From Clostridium_AD sp050717545 (GTDB lineage Bacteria > Bacillota > Clostridia > Clostridiales > Clostridiaceae), in assembly GCF_050717545.1 (NCBI RefSeq), contig NZ_JBOITN010000008.1, positions 1-64,000 of the forward strand: a stretch of DNA of 64,000 nucleotides, read 5' to 3'. Shown piece after piece: positions 44,428 to 54,429 of the stretch. Positions within the stretch are counted from its first letter, which is position 1; each line of letters begins with the position of its first letter. The translations under genes and the position numbers were made by a program. The notes below the pieces were generated by a model that saw nothing but the letters and a program-made list of their open reading frames with translations, ran no database searches and was not told the DNA's origin.

Positions 44428-44820
44428 ATGTTTTATTTTGTAGAAGATATAGAAGAAAATACAATGAATGTGAATTGTTTGCATGAAGTTCCGTTCTTGG
44501 AAGAGGCCATATATAATATGTCTATGGCAAAAATGTTAAAAGAGTATGAAAATATAAAGAAATGGTTCATGTTCAATAAGATGGCAAATAATTTTCAAAT
44601 TAAAGGGGTTGCGGGTAGCGAATTAGAATTTCTCATCATAGATAATATTCCTTATGCAGATATGGATTATAGTCATGATGTTTTACATAATAGAATTAAA
44701 CAAAAGATGGGACCTACATTTGACAAATATGAGTATGAGTTGAAATTAAGATTAAGTAGGACATGCTCTACAATTTTATTTAATATTAAGATAAAATGTA
44801 TTTTAAAAGAATGGATATAA
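44428..44820 (+). CDS. Hypothetical protein
   Basis: A 130-residue soluble protein, start ATG 44,428 after TTGGAGGGGTATAAA. Features: acidic N-terminus (FYFVEDIEENTMNVNCLHEV), a helical middle and a final basic segment (KLRLSRTCSTILFNIKIKC). No family is recognised. It is monocistronic with its own terminator. Confidence 0.55.
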   Translation: MFYFVEDIEENTMNVNCLHEVPFLEEAIYNMSMAKMLKEYENIKKWFMFNKMANNFQIKGVAGSELEFLIIDNIPYADMDYSHDVLHNRIKQKMGPTFDKYEYELKLRLSRTCSTILFNIKIKCILKEWI

Positions 44821-44890
44821 TAGTAGTAAAAATTAACTTATGTTCAATTACCTATTGTTCATATCTTAATATATTTGAAAGAATATAAAT

Positions 44891-44930
44891 AAAATGTGCT
44901 AATGACTTATGAATATAGTTAGCACATTTT
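44891..44930. terminator. Bidirectional terminator
   Basis: AAAATGTGCTAA pairs with TTAGCACATTTT (12 bp), followed by ATTTAA; it lies between convergent genes. Confidence 0.85.
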
Positions 44931-44968
44931 ATTTAATGATGTCGCTAAACGTATGTTATTAATACTTT

Positions 44969-45310
44969 TTACCTTGTAAGGTGTGGCAATATAAGTTTTA
45001 TAAGTCCTTCAATAACTTTTATTTCCTTTTCTGAACATTTATCAATTAAAGAATGAAGTACATCATTATTAGTATTAATAGTTACATCTCCAAAAAACAA
45101 ATAGTCAATTGAAATATGTAAACATTCAGAAAGGTTTATCAAGGTATTAATGCTCATTTTTCTTTCTCCTCGTTCAATTTGCCCTAAAAAATAGGTGGAA
45201 ATGTTTAAAATTTCAGACAAGTTTTCACGGGTCATATCGAATTTTTCTCGTTCAATCCTTATTCTATTTCCAATTTTCACATAATTGATTTCATTCTGCA
45301 CATTATTCAC
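44969..45310 (-). CDS. XRE-family transcriptional regulator
   Basis: A 113-residue protein. Residues about 11-68 form a Cro/cI-type helix-turn-helix (IGNRIRIEREKFDMTRENLS, EILNISTYFLGQIERGERK, MSINTLINLSECLHISIDYL). The last 40 residues are a short helical dimerisation tail. RBS AGAGGGTGAATA. The target is unknown; the AT-rich 419-nt region upstream, which holds an orphan terminator, is a possible site of action. Confidence 0.87.
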   Translation of the reverse strand: MNNVQNEINYVKIGNRIRIEREKFDMTRENLSEILNISTYFLGQIERGERKMSINTLINLSECLHISIDYLFFGDVTINTNNDVLHSLIDKCSEKEIKVIEGLIKLILPHLTR

Positions 45311-45729
45311 CCTCTATAAGCTAAACTATAAATAATATTCTAATTTTACATTAAAAAAAATAATTTATAAATAAGCTAACTGCATACAAATTACATTCTC
45401 ATAATGTTATGATTTTGGGAACAAAGAGTTATTTAAATAATATATATTGAACTATATTAATATGTGTAAAAAAAAGTAATGCTATTCTTATTAAAATTTA
45501 ATAAATATAAATAAAATAAATTATAAAGAACACTAACAATATTTGAAATTTTAAAATATTGTAGTGTTCTTTTTATTTTAAAAGATATATCTAGGTGAAA
45601 ATTTATTAATTACTAAATAAAAAAATACATATGCATTTAATATTAAAAATCAAACATACTATTTGTAACATACTATTTGTAGCATAAAAAAATAATATTA
45701 TCAAAAAATGATAATTAAGGGGGAATCAG
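45311..45729. other. Intergenic region, possible small RNA
   Basis: These 419 nt have no ORF worth listing. They are very A/T-rich and contain a strong hairpin terminator (45,525-45,574) that follows no visible gene, so a short non-coding transcript may end there. Confidence 0.35.
45525..45574 (+). terminator. Orphan intrinsic terminator
   Basis: AAAGAACACT plus AACAATATTT pairs with AAATATTGT plus AGTGTTCTTT (one bulge), followed by TTATTTTA. No rightward gene precedes it; it may end a small RNA. Confidence 0.65.
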
Positions 45730-48700
45730 ATGAAGAAGGTTACAAAAATAACAACCATCTTATTAGTAGTAGGATTATTTTTTAATAATTCAGCTAATGT
45801 TGTGGCACTAGGTGCACAAGGTGTGAAAAATAAGCAAGCGTTATCAATGTATGATAAATCCCAGATAAGTCTTAAGGGAAACATAAAAATAGGTGAAAAT
45901 ATATCAGGATTTAAGTTAGAATCTAAAAAATGGATTGAAGATATACATTCTACTACCATGATATTTAAACATATTAAAAGTGGAGCTAAACTTATTTACG
46001 TTCAAAATGATGACGAAAACAAGGTTTTCTCAATAAATTTTCGAACACCAGTCCATGATAATACTGGGGTGAATCATATTATTGAACATTCTGTTTTATG
46101 TGGTTCAGCAAAGTATCCTGTAAAAGATCCATTTTTAATTATGACTAAACAATCACTCAGTACATTTTTAAATGCTTTTACAGGGGCTGATTTTACAATG
46201 TATCCAGTAGCAAGTAAAAATGATGTAGATTTTAAAAACTTAATGGGTGTATATTTGGATGCTGTGTTTTATCCAAATATGTCTAAAGACCCTAAAATAC
46301 TAAAACAGGAAGGCTGGCATTATGAAATTAATAATAAAACAGGAGAGTTAAGTTACAATGGGATAGTATACAATGAAATGAAAGGTACTAGTTCCTCACC
46401 AGAAATAATATTGTCAAATACTATTAATGAATCACTTTTTAATAATAATTCATATAGTTATGAATCTGGTGGAAATCCAGAAAATATTACTGATTTAACA
46501 TATGATAGATTTATTGAAACATATAAAAAATATTACACATCATCAAATAGCTCCATATATTTATATGGGAAATTAGATATTGAAAGTACATTGAAATTTA
46601 TGGATGATAATTATCTAAGTAAACAAAAAAAAACTAATGTAGATAGCAAAATTGAATCACAAAAAAAGTATGAAGAAAATGTTGAAAAAACAGAGGTTTA
46701 CCCAGTGTCTACTGATGCAAATACGTCAAACATGACTTATTTATCATCTAATTATGTAATAGATAAGGAAATAGACGTTGAAAATATTTTGGGTTTTCAA
46801 ATTTTACAAGAAATTCTTTTAAATACAAAATCTTCACCTTTAAGAAAAGCTTTGATAGAGAGAGGAATTGGTACAAATGTTTATGCAAGTTTCAATCAAT
46901 CAACTAAACAACCTACTTTCAGTATAATAACAACGAATGCAAATGAGACAGAAAAATATAAATTTAAAATGTTAGTGGATAGTGCGCTTGAGCAAGTAGT
47001 AAAAGATGGTTTTGATAAGGAACTAGTGAACTCGGTGGTAACAGCAATAGAATTAAGCTTGAAAACTCAAAATTCCGATGCCAACAGAGGTATGAATTAC
47101 ATGTCATCAGCTTTAAATTCCTGGAATTATGATGTAGATCCTACAGAATATCTGGATGTTACGCCAACACTGAACATTATAAAGTCTAAAATATCAGATA
47201 AATACTTTGAAAAATTAGTGCAAAAATATTTGATTGAAAATAAACATAATTCATTAGTTGTGTTAAAACCTTCTAAGGGATTAAATGAAATTAAAGAAGA
47301 AAAGGTGAAAACAAAACTTGCATTGTATAAAAAATCGCTATCGAAGCCTGAACTTGCTAAAATTATAAAAGAGTCAGAAGAATTAAAAAAATGGCAGATA
47401 ACCTCTGATACTAAGGAAAATATATCTAAAGTACCAACACTTAAACGAAATGATTTAAACTTGAAATCGGAAGAACTTCCAACTGTAGAAAAATTAGAGA
47501 GAGGAACTAAAATATTAAGTCATCCTATATTTACTAATGGAATTGCATATTCTAATTTATACTTTGATAGCTCAAAGGTGCCTCAGAACAAATTATTATA
47601 TCTAAAATTGCTATCAAGTGTTTTAGGAAATGTTGGTACGCAAAAATATAATGTAATGGAGTTGTCAAATGAAATGATGAAGTATACTGGTGGAATTAGT
47701 TTTAATTCCACCGTATTTAAAAATAATGATAATGATGAGACGAAGCAGCATGAGTATTATCCGAAAATGGATGTTTCAGTAAATGCTATTAATAGTAAAG
47801 TACCAAAGGCGTTTGAGCTAATAGACGAAGTAATTAATCATAGTAAATTTGATGATAAAAAACGTATGAAGGTTTTGATTAAATCATTAAGGTCAAATTA
47901 TGAGGTTATGCTTGTAAATGGAGGCAATACCCTTGCAGTAAATCGTACCTTATCTTATTTATCAGATGTTGGTAAGTACAAGGATTTAAATTATTTACCT
48001 TACTATAATTTTATTTGTGATTTGGATGACAATTTTGATAACAAGTTCGATGATATCATAAAAAATCTAAGTGATGTAAATGATCTAGTGTTTAACAAAG
48101 AGGGATTAGTAGTAAGTTACACTGGTGATGAAAAAAATTATCAAGACTTCGCAATTTCTTTTAATAAACTTTCTGAAAAGATTAATAATAAAAAATTTCC
48201 AAGTCAAATATATAAATATGATTTCGCAGATAAAAATGAAGCCTTCGTGATTCCGTCTCAAGTTCAGTATGTTGTAAAGGCTGGGATTTTTAAAAAATCA
48301 GGGTATACCTATAATGGACACATGTTGGTACTTGAAAATATATTAAATAGCGATTATTTATGGAAGGAACTCAGAGTCAAGGGTGGTGCTTATGGGGGAG
48401 CAATGAGATTCACAAGGGATGAATTAATATTCTACTCTTACAGAGACCCTAATTTAAAGGAAACTTTAAATACATTTGATGAGGCAGTTAAATTCTTAAA
48501 GTGCTTTAAAACAACTGATTCCGAAATGACTAACTATATAATAGGAACAATAGGCAGTATTGATCACTTAATGAGTCCAAATGACAAAGGATTATTAGCT
48601 GACAGCATGTATTTTGCGGGAATCACTCATCAAGATATTCAAACAATCCGTGATGAAGTATTAGCTACAACGCAAAATGATATTAGAGAATTTGCTGTTG

Positions 48701-48816
48701 TACTTGAAAGAGTTTTAAAGCAGAATATGTTTTGTGTTGTTGGTAGTGAAACTAAAGTAAATGAAAATAAACAGCTATTTGATAAGGTAATAATACCTAT
48801 TAAGAAAACAAAGTAA
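45730..48816 (+). CDS. Secreted M16C (PreP-like) zinc metalloprotease
   Basis: A 1028-residue protease with an N-terminal signal peptide (KKVTKITTILLVVGLFFNNS, cleavage near ALG). The inverted zinc motif HIIEH (116-120) and the third ligand Glu216 in NGIVYNEMKG have exactly the spacing of PreP-type M16C enzymes. The C-terminal half contains the second pair of M16 domains, including WKELRVKGGAYGGAM, which binds substrate. It degrades unfolded peptides. Most bacterial relatives are cytosolic; this copy appears exported. RBS AAGGGGGAATCAG. Confidence 0.9.
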   Translation: MKKVTKITTILLVVGLFFNNSANVVALGAQGVKNKQALSMYDKSQISLKGNIKIGENISGFKLESKKWIEDIHSTTMIFKHIKSGAKLIYVQNDDENKVFSINFRTPVHDNTGVNHIIEHSVLCGSAKYPVKDPFLIMTKQSLSTFLNAFTGADFTMYPVASKNDVDFKNLMGVYLDAVFYPNMSKDPKILKQEGWHYEINNKTGELSYNGIVYNEMKGTSSSPEIILSNTINESLFNNNSYSYESGGNPENITDLTYDRFIETYKKYYTSSNSSIYLYGKLDIESTLKFMDDNYLSKQKKTNVDSKIESQKKYEENVEKTEVYPVSTDANTSNMTYLSSNYVIDKEIDVENILGFQILQEILLNTKSSPLRKALIERGIGTNVYASFNQSTKQPTFSIITTNANETEKYKFKMLVDSALEQVVKDGFDKELVNSVVTAIELSLKTQNSDANRGMNYMSSALNSWNYDVDPTEYLDVTPTLNIIKSKISDKYFEKLVQKYLIENKHNSLVVLKPSKGLNEIKEEKVKTKLALYKKSLSKPELAKIIKESEELKKWQITSDTKENISKVPTLKRNDLNLKSEELPTVEKLERGTKILSHPIFTNGIAYSNLYFDSSKVPQNKLLYLKLLSSVLGNVGTQKYNVMELSNEMMKYTGGISFNSTVFKNNDNDETKQHEYYPKMDVSVNAINSKVPKAFELIDEVINHSKFDDKKRMKVLIKSLRSNYEVMLVNGGNTLAVNRTLSYLSDVGKYKDLNYLPYYNFICDLDDNFDNKFDDIIKNLSDVNDLVFNKEGLVVSYTGDEKNYQDFAISFNKLSEKINNKKFPSQIYKYDFADKNEAFVIPSQVQYVVKAGIFKKSGYTYNGHMLVLENILNSDYLWKELRVKGGAYGGAMRFTRDELIFYSYRDPNLKETLNTFDEAVKFLKCFKTTDSEMTNYIIGTIGSIDHLMSPNDKGLLADSMYFAGITHQDIQTIRDEVLATTQNDIREFAVVLERVLKQNMFCVVGSETKVNENKQLFDKVIIPIKKTK

Positions 48817-48849
48817 TAATTGTGAAACTTCAATGGAATAGAATTCTAG

Positions 48850-48880
48850 AAGAACATAAAGCGTTAGTTTTATGTTCTTT
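48850..48880 (+). terminator. Terminator of the M16 protease gene
   Basis: AAGAACATAAA pairs with TTTATGTTCTT around GCGTTAG, followed by TCTATATTT. Confidence 0.7.
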
Positions 48881-48935
48881 CTATATTTATGGTATACTTA
48901 AAACAGTATAAAATTTAAAGAACTAGGGAGAAAAT

Positions 48936-51900
48936 ATGTTAAAAGAAGATATGCTATTACAAATATTTAATGAAGGAACCGGTGGTAATAATAATTCTAA
49001 AGGGCAAAGGGTCCTTAGTAATGATTTGGTTTCTTCACTAGATATCACAACTGAAGATAAATTGATATGCGTAGATGGCAATGTGATTTCGGAGAAGCTT
49101 TTTAATGAATATCATACGAAAATTGAGATTGATACAGCCCTAAGAAGTATTTTCTCTACTTCGTGCAGTTGCGCTGATTTTGAAACTAATGAATTTAAGA
49201 AAGAAAATTATTGTTGTAAACATTTAGTGGCAACTTTTTATAAAGCTCTAGAGGAACTTGTCGTCCACCCTCTTTTAAGAGAAGACGATATTGTGAAGGC
49301 ATGTATAAAGCGTTGTGATACAAATATATTATCTATGCTTTTAGGTGATGAAAAACATAAAAGTGAAACTAAAATAGAAGTATACATAAATAAAAATCAA
49401 TGGACTGGAAATATCACAGCTGAGTTTAAGATAGGTTTAAGCTCCATGAGTGCAAGTAATTTATATGTGCTAAAGGATATAAATCACTTTTTACTTGCTT
49501 ACTATAATAAACTTCCTGTAAATTACAGCAAAAATTTCACTTTTAACATGGAGAATCAAAAGCTATCAACAAAGGATAAAAGGCTTATTGGTTTTATTGA
49601 AATGGTAAAAAAAATGGGTGATGCACAAAGAAACTTAAATAGAGGTGAATGTCAGTACATAGAAGGGAAAATTATAAATATTCCGAAATATAGCGTTCGA
49701 GAATTTTTTGATGTTATAAATAAACATAGGGTATATCTTAATGAAGGCTTTTTTTACAGGCCTGTGGATACTGAGATTTTATATGAGGCCCCACCACTAG
49801 ATTTCGATTTGAAAATTATAAAAGATAATTATGTGCTTAAATCATCAAGTGGAATGCCGGTATCGTTAGGCTTTAAAAATGATGTTTTTTTGTATGGAAG
49901 TAGTATATATATTCCAGATTATGAGTTTTGTTATAAAATAAGTCCATACCTTAAAGTTTTTAATGAGGCAAAAGTTGTAACAATGCCTGCTGTTGAGGAA
50001 GAGAAAATATTAAGACGGCTGATACCAGATCTTAATGGTTTATCACCAAACGTTGTTTTATCTAAGTCTATCCACGATAAAATAATAATGGCGAAGAGTC
50101 AATTTAATTTTTATTTTGACCAAGAGGGTAAAGTAATAAATTTAACATTAAAGGTTAAGTATGGAACTTATGAGTTTAATATATTTGAAGACTGCGTAGA
50201 GAAGATTATATATAGGGATTCAAAAAAAGAAGCCCAGATTATCGGTGTTCTAAAATCAATGAGCTTTGAGGAAATAAAAAATAAGTTTTATTTTCAAAAG
50301 GGAGAGGACTATATATTTAAATTCTTTAAAAGTGATATAACAAGGCTTCAAGAAATAGGAGATGTATATTACTCCCAGAACTTTAAAGGTATAAAATCTT
50401 TAGGAACCAAAAGTATTAGTGGAGATATAAAAAGTGGAAAGTATAATTATTTTGAAATGGATTTTAAATTAGGAGATATAAATCCCTTAGAAACAAAAAA
50501 CATACTAAGGGCATTTAGAAATAACCTTAAATATTATAAGTTGAAAAGTGGGGAGTATCTTGATTTAGAAGAATTAGAACTTAACAAATTTCTAAAGCTG
50601 CTAGATGTGGTTAGTCCAAATGGTACTGATAACAATCATATTGAAATATCCAAAAGTAAAGCTGTTTTTTTAGATAGTTATTTAGAAGATAATAAAATGA
50701 GATATATAAAAGGTAAAAAAGAATTAAAGGAAGTAACTACCAAGCTTAAAAATATTGGTAAGCTGAACTTTGATGTGCCATTAGACCTAAATGGAAAATT
50801 AAGAAAGTACCAAAAAATTGGGTATAACTGGTTTAAAACTTTGAGTTATTTAGGATTTGGGGGTATTTTAGGCGATGAAATGGGTCTGGGTAAAACATTG
50901 CAAGCTATTACTTTTATATTATCAATTAAAGAAAGTAAGACTTTAATAGTAGCACCTACTTCTTTAATATATAACTGGATTTCTGAATTTGAAAAGTTTG
51001 CACCTGGTTTAAATGTTGCGGCTGTATGTGGTCATAAGGATTCCCGAGATATAATAATTAAAAACATAGAAAACTATGATGTAATTATAACTACATATAA
51101 CCTAGTAAAGAGAGATCTAGATTGTTACACGGGATTAGAGTTTGATTATTGTATAATAGACGAAGCACAAAATATTAAAAATCCAAATTCTCAAAATGCA
51201 ATATCTGTGAAAGAAATAGTAGCTAAAACAAAATTTGCATTGTCGGGCACACCTATAGAAAATTCGCTTATGGACTTATGGTCAATATTTGATTTTATAA
51301 TGCCAGGATATTTATATGATGAAAAAAGATTTAGTGTAAGATATCATAAAAAAATCAAGGCTAATCCTGAGGTAATAGAGGATTTAAATAGACTTATAAA
51401 ACCATTTATTTTAAGAAGATACAAAAAAGATGTTTTAAAGGAACTACCTGATAAAATAGAAAAAACTCTTTTGGTAACTTTGAATGAGGAGCAAAAGAAA
51501 GTTTATAAAACATATGCAAATCATGCTATGGAGCTTATTAAAAAGAAGGTACGTGATGAGGAGTTTAAGAATAGCAAGATAGAAATTTTATCTTATATAA
51601 CAAAGCTTAGACAAATATGTTTAGACCCTACAGTTCTAATGAATGATTATAGTGGGGGTAGTGCAAAAATAGAGGCTCTAGTTGAATATATAAATAATTG
51701 CATAGAAGAGGGACATAGATTAATTGTTTTTTCACAGTTTACATCTGTTCTTAAAAATATACAAAAGAGATTTAAAGTTGAGAAGATATCCTTTAGTTAT
51801 TTGGATGGAGCTGTTCCTGCTCAAAAAAGAATGAATATGGTGATAGATTTTAATGAAGGACAAAATTCTGTGTTTTTAATAAGTTTAAAGGCTGGAGGTA

Positions 51901-52187
51901 CAGGCTTAAATTTAACTTCAGCAGATGTTGTAATTCATTTTGATCCTTGGTGGAACCCAGCAGTGGAAGAACAGGCAACAGATAGAGCTCATAGGATAGG
52001 ACAAAAAAATGTTGTGAGCGTTATAAAAATTATAGCGAAGGGAACTATTGAGGAGAAAATTCTTACGCTTCAAAAAGAAAAGAAAAAGCTTGCAGCTGAA
52101 CTCATGGGAGATGAGATGTCTGGTGGTGAAGGATTTAAATCAATGAGCGAGGAAGATATATTTGGATTATTTGAAATAAAGGAATAA
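48936..52187 (+). CDS. SWIM-domain SNF2 helicase
   Basis: A 1083-residue SWI2/SNF2 ATPase. The N-terminal SWIM zinc finger is CSCADFETNEFKKENYCCKH (CxC...CxH, about 70-92). A long bacterial-specific region follows. The C-terminal helicase starts near 625: Walker A GDEMGLGKTLQ, IIDEAQNIKNP, SGTPIENSLMDLWS, AGGTGLNLTSA and DRAHRIGQ. These are dsDNA translocases that remodel protein-DNA complexes. RBS AGGGAGAAAAT. Confidence 0.92.
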   Translation: MLKEDMLLQIFNEGTGGNNNSKGQRVLSNDLVSSLDITTEDKLICVDGNVISEKLFNEYHTKIEIDTALRSIFSTSCSCADFETNEFKKENYCCKHLVATFYKALEELVVHPLLREDDIVKACIKRCDTNILSMLLGDEKHKSETKIEVYINKNQWTGNITAEFKIGLSSMSASNLYVLKDINHFLLAYYNKLPVNYSKNFTFNMENQKLSTKDKRLIGFIEMVKKMGDAQRNLNRGECQYIEGKIINIPKYSVREFFDVINKHRVYLNEGFFYRPVDTEILYEAPPLDFDLKIIKDNYVLKSSSGMPVSLGFKNDVFLYGSSIYIPDYEFCYKISPYLKVFNEAKVVTMPAVEEEKILRRLIPDLNGLSPNVVLSKSIHDKIIMAKSQFNFYFDQEGKVINLTLKVKYGTYEFNIFEDCVEKIIYRDSKKEAQIIGVLKSMSFEEIKNKFYFQKGEDYIFKFFKSDITRLQEIGDVYYSQNFKGIKSLGTKSISGDIKSGKYNYFEMDFKLGDINPLETKNILRAFRNNLKYYKLKSGEYLDLEELELNKFLKLLDVVSPNGTDNNHIEISKSKAVFLDSYLEDNKMRYIKGKKELKEVTTKLKNIGKLNFDVPLDLNGKLRKYQKIGYNWFKTLSYLGFGGILGDEMGLGKTLQAITFILSIKESKTLIVAPTSLIYNWISEFEKFAPGLNVAAVCGHKDSRDIIIKNIENYDVIITTYNLVKRDLDCYTGLEFDYCIIDEAQNIKNPNSQNAISVKEIVAKTKFALSGTPIENSLMDLWSIFDFIMPGYLYDEKRFSVRYHKKIKANPEVIEDLNRLIKPFILRRYKKDVLKELPDKIEKTLLVTLNEEQKKVYKTYANHAMELIKKKVRDEEFKNSKIEILSYITKLRQICLDPTVLMNDYSGGSAKIEALVEYINNCIEEGHRLIVFSQFTSVLKNIQKRFKVEKISFSYLDGAVPAQKRMNMVIDFNEGQNSVFLISLKAGGTGLNLTSADVVIHFDPWWNPAVEEQATDRAHRIGQKNVVSVIKIIAKGTIEEKILTLQKEKKKLAAELMGDEMSGGEGFKSMSEEDIFGLFEIKE

Positions 52188-52280
52188 TTTTCAGGTAAGA
52201 AATGATTAATAAATAACAGTGCATAAATTTAATGTGTATAATGAAATTAATTAATGCTCACACTAAACTGAGGTGAGATT

Positions 52281-52727
52281 ATGAATACAAATATTGATGT
52301 AAAAGAAATGAATAAATTTTTAAAAGGAATACACATGGGAGGTGCTACCTTTAAAGATTACCTAAGTAAATCTAAAAATCCAGAGCTTAAAAATGAACTA
52401 GTTAATGTTATAGAATCATTTAAGAAACATGAAGAGGCAATTACTAATAGGATAGAAATGCTAGATGGTAATGCTGCAGATACTCTGGGGATAATAGGCA
52501 CTATGGCAGATTTTTTTGAAAAAATTAAGCTTATACCTGTTAATACTGATTTGCAGGTGTGTCAGCATGCAATATCTGCTATGGAAATGGGGATAACCCA
52601 AGGAGAAAAGTTTATAAAGGAAAATAAGGATCTAGATGTTAGCCTTATGAGTGAAGTCAAAGCTATTGTAAGTGATTATGATAATCATTTAAAAAAAATA
52701 CGATTGGTTGTGGAAAAGTGTAAATAA
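52281..52727 (+). CDS. DUF2383 ferritin-like helical protein
   Basis: A 148-residue all-helical protein of the DUF2383/PA2169 type. It has two long helix pairs and ferritin-like positions (FKKHEEAI, then KAIVSDYDNHLKKI) with Glu and His spaced for a four-helix bundle. Function unknown; some relatives are linked to spores or stress. RBS GAGGTGAGATT. Confidence 0.75.
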   Translation: MNTNIDVKEMNKFLKGIHMGGATFKDYLSKSKNPELKNELVNVIESFKKHEEAITNRIEMLDGNAADTLGIIGTMADFFEKIKLIPVNTDLQVCQHAISAMEMGITQGEKFIKENKDLDVSLMSEVKAIVSDYDNHLKKIRLVVEKCK

Positions 52728-52729
52728 CG

Positions 52730-52777
52730 AAATGCTCCAGTAATTAAACATATTCTTGTTAAATTGCTGGAGCATTT
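52730..52777. terminator. Bidirectional terminator
   Basis: AAATGCTCCAG (52,730-52,740) pairs with CTGGAGCATTT (52,767-52,777), with inner AATTAAAC/GTTAAATT pairing. Confidence 0.85.
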
Positions 52778-52779
52778 AA

Positions 52780-53487
52780 TTATCTAATACCAACAGACAT
52801 ATTTTTTAACACACTATAATGACATTTATACCATTCGTTTTCAGGTTCTATATTATATGCTTTTTCTGCAAATATTAAGGCCTTTTGGAAATACCCCATA
52901 GACATATAAACTTCGGACGTTCCAAAATATGCGGCACTTTTTGTAATATCTGCGTAAGTAGCCTTAATATATAATGCAAGAGCATCCTTTTTATTTCGAA
53001 GCGAGAGTAAAGCACTAGCTTTGCCACACATTGCATCATAAAAATTAGAATCTAAACTTAAACAAATATCAAAACAATTTATAGCCTCATTAAAATCATT
53101 AAGAAGGGCTAAAAACTCTGCTTTTTTTAGATATGTAATTGAGTTTGTAGGGTCCATCTTAATAAGCCTTTCGCAATAGTAAATACATTTATCAAAGTCA
53201 CCAGTTAAATCGTGTAGATCAATTAACTTCCAGTATCCTTTTGGTTCACTTGGAACTAATTTTAGATACATTTTTAGGCAACTTTCTGCCTCTTCTGCTT
53301 CAAATCGTAGTAAGTGGGCATTGCCTTTGACAAAATAAGTTTCGGCATATTCATTATCAAGAAATATAGCTTTGTTATAATACCTAAATGCTTTTTCAAA
53401 CTCGCAGTCATTGAATAACCTTTTGCCACGTTCTATGTATTCCTTAATTAAAACTTCATCATCTATTAGTTTAATACTATTTTTCAT
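52780..53487 (-). CDS. TPR-repeat protein
   Basis: A 235-residue protein made almost entirely of tetratricopeptide repeats (FEKAFRYYNKAIFLDNEYAE, FDKCIYYCERLIKMDPTNSI, FNEAINCFDICLSLDSNFYD, FQKALIFAEKAYNIEPENEW). There is no signal peptide or membrane segment, so it is a cytoplasmic scaffold. The partner is unknown. RBS GAGAGGAGAACTTTA (leftward). Confidence 0.88.
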   Translation of the reverse strand: MKNSIKLIDDEVLIKEYIERGKRLFNDCEFEKAFRYYNKAIFLDNEYAETYFVKGNAHLLRFEAEEAESCLKMYLKLVPSEPKGYWKLIDLHDLTGDFDKCIYYCERLIKMDPTNSITYLKKAEFLALLNDFNEAINCFDICLSLDSNFYDAMCGKASALLSLRNKKDALALYIKATYADITKSAAYFGTSEVYMSMGYFQKALIFAEKAYNIEPENEWYKCHYSVLKNMSVGIR

Positions 53488-53777
53488 TAAAGTTCTCCTC
53501 TCATGTAAAATTATATATTATAATTTGTCACATATTACAATTATGGACATAAAATAAAACAGTATACATGTAATTGATGTTAAATAGAGTTTTTTTGTTT
53601 TTTTTAGTTGATTATATAACTTTGTAGCGGGTAAGTTTTAAAATAATTAATAAGACAAAAGATATTAGATAATAATATGTATTTACAAATATCGAAAGTT
53701 ATAGTATTGTAAAAGAAAGTAATATTAATTATAATAGACTTATAATAATTAAATATTAAAGGAAAGAGGGAATTGAT

Positions 53778-54428
53778 ATGGAAACTATTTATAATAACTT
53801 TATAAATTTATTAGAGCTAGAGGACAAAGAAGATGCTGTAAATTTAATATTATCTTCTTTAGAAGAGAAAAAAATTGATATAATCTCGTTATACAACAAT
53901 ATATTAGCTCCTTCTTTAAATAATATGAAAGGTGATATTGATGATGTGGGTGTGTCAATATGGAAAGAGCATGTTAGGAGTTCGATAATCAGGACTATTA
54001 TTGAATGTTGCTATCCTTATGTTATTAAACAAAAAAATGAAATGTATAAAAATACAAATTACGGAAAAGTTATTATAATTTGCCCATCTGAAGAGTACCA
54101 TGACATAGGTGCTAGGATTGTATCGGATTTCTTTACTTTGTGTGGTTACGATACTATTTTTGTAGGTAGTAACACTCCTAAAGATGAGTTTTTAAAAGCC
54201 ATAGATTATATAAATCCGAAGTATTTGGCCATAAGCGTAACAAATTATTATAATCTTGTAGAAGTTAAAAGCACTATTAAGAAAATAAGAAATTATAGTA
54301 ATAAAAAATTAATTATATTAGTTGGAGGCCATGCTTTTAAAAATAATCCTGAAGCTTTTAGAAACATTGGGGCAGATATGGTTATAGATAATTTTGATGA
54401 CATAAAAAAATTGCAAAAGGGGAATTAA
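53778..54428 (+). CDS. B12-binding domain protein ahead of an ABC exporter
   Basis: A 216-residue protein. Residues 1-85 form a helical cap like B12-binding-2 domains (YNNILAPSLNNMKGDIDDVG). Residues about 95-216 are a cobalamin-binding Rossmann fold with the lower-ligand motif EEYHDIGARIV, SVTNYYNL and VGGHAFKNNPE. The usual first Asp of DxHxxG is Glu or Tyr here, but the His and Gly remain. No HTH or methyltransferase partner is fused. It ends 1 nt before the ABC permease gene and shares its RBS region, so the three form one operon. Confidence 0.82.
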   Translation: METIYNNFINLLELEDKEDAVNLILSSLEEKKIDIISLYNNILAPSLNNMKGDIDDVGVSIWKEHVRSSIIRTIIECCYPYVIKQKNEMYKNTNYGKVIIICPSEEYHDIGARIVSDFFTLCGYDTIFVGSNTPKDEFLKAIDYINPKYLAISVTNYYNLVEVKSTIKKIRNYSNKKLIILVGGHAFKNNPEAFRNIGADMVIDNFDDIKKLQKGN

Positions 54429-54429
54429 A

